This document shows positions 33,634 to 33,716 of a stretch of DNA of 33,716 nucleotides, in pieces. The stretch is from Pedosphaera sp. (GTDB lineage: Bacteria > Verrucomicrobiota > Verrucomicrobiia > Limisphaerales > JADLHS01). The translations under genes were made by a program, and so were the position numbers. How positions within the stretch are numbered: position 1 is the first letter of the stretch; each line of letters opens with the position of its first letter. The notes beneath the pieces were generated by a model that was not told the origin of the DNA, made no database searches, and worked only from the letters and a program-made list of their open reading frames with translations. The stretch spans positions 1-33,716 of the forward strand of contig SIBJ01000040.1 in assembly GCA_009695195.1 (NCBI GenBank), in the 5' to 3' direction.

Positions 33634-33716
33634 CGGACGCGACACCGCTTTCGAGCGAACGGGGCGGGTTGCTCATTGCCCTCGCCGTCGTCGGTGCTAA
33701 AGCGGTGTCGCGTCCG
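33634..33716. repeat. Perfect 18-bp inverted repeat, cut by the window edge
   Basis: CGGACGCGACACCGCTTT (33634-33651) is exactly inverted at 33699-33716, with a 47-base spacer. The left arm probably extends outward (TGGACTGCGGTGGCAAG lies just before it, 33616-33632), and the matching right side would be beyond the window. It looks like a dispersed palindromic or MITE-like element, not a gene. Confidence 0.8.

Noticed and set aside
1..33716. tRNA, rRNA and riboswitches
   Set aside because: No cloverleaf, rRNA core sequence or known riboswitch consensus was recognised by eye; a covariance-model search was not possible.

Overview
The window looks like chromosomal DNA from a Verrucomicrobiota bacterium, most likely of the Pedosphaera/Limisphaera type. 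This is an inference from the high GC, the long He_PIG/cadherin-like repeat protein with a short C-terminal tail, the weak or absent Shine-Dalgarno sequences, and several families of short tandem and palindromic repeats scattered through genes and gaps. No ribosomal or housekeeping marker is present to prove it.

Left edge (1-1434, + strand): the 3' end of a large surface or secreted protein built of near-identical 96-residue Ig/cadherin-like repeats.

Main block (25791 down to 1477, all - strand): one tightly coupled gene series. In transcription order it runs: GT4 glycosyltransferase, Wzx-like flippase, GT2 glycosyltransferase, nucleotidyltransferase-fold protein, then three assembly-line genes and an Sfp-type phosphopantetheinyl transferase. 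Most junctions are stop/start overlaps. The assembly line reads C-A(Thr)-PCP-E-C-PCP / KS-AT-ACP-aminotransferase-C-A(Asp)-PCP / C-A(Val-like)-PCP-TE. The specificity codes were read by eye: DFWNIGMVHK (exact published Thr code), DLTKIGHVGK (exact Asp code) and DAFWLGGTFK (one residue from the Val code DAFWIGGTFK). The first synthetase gene is interrupted by one in-frame amber codon in its second C domain, and that second module has no A domain. No loading module is present. The expected product is a small hybrid peptide/polyketide containing D-Thr, a malonate-derived beta-amino unit, Asp and a hydrophobic residue. The linked glycosyltransferases and flippase suggest glycosylation and/or membrane export.

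Divergent block (26006-28404, + strand): a DegT-family aminotransferase and a Gfo/Idh/MocA oxidoreductase overlapping by ATGA, plausibly supplying an amino sugar.

Right part (28405-33716): a truncated second copy of the 3' end of a PHP phosphatase gene, a PemK/MazF-type toxin-antitoxin pair, the intact HisJ-like PHP phosphatase gene, a repeat-rich gap, glucuronate isomerase (uxaC), a decayed N-terminal fragment resembling a sugar transporter, an intact hexuronate-type MFS transporter, and a perfect 18-bp inverted repeat at the edge.

The most unusual feature is the set of 7-bp and 9-bp tandem repeats and inverted-repeat elements. They lie not only between genes but in frame inside the megasynthases, at domain linkers and surface loops, and they provide the stop codons, and perhaps the start codon, of some genes.
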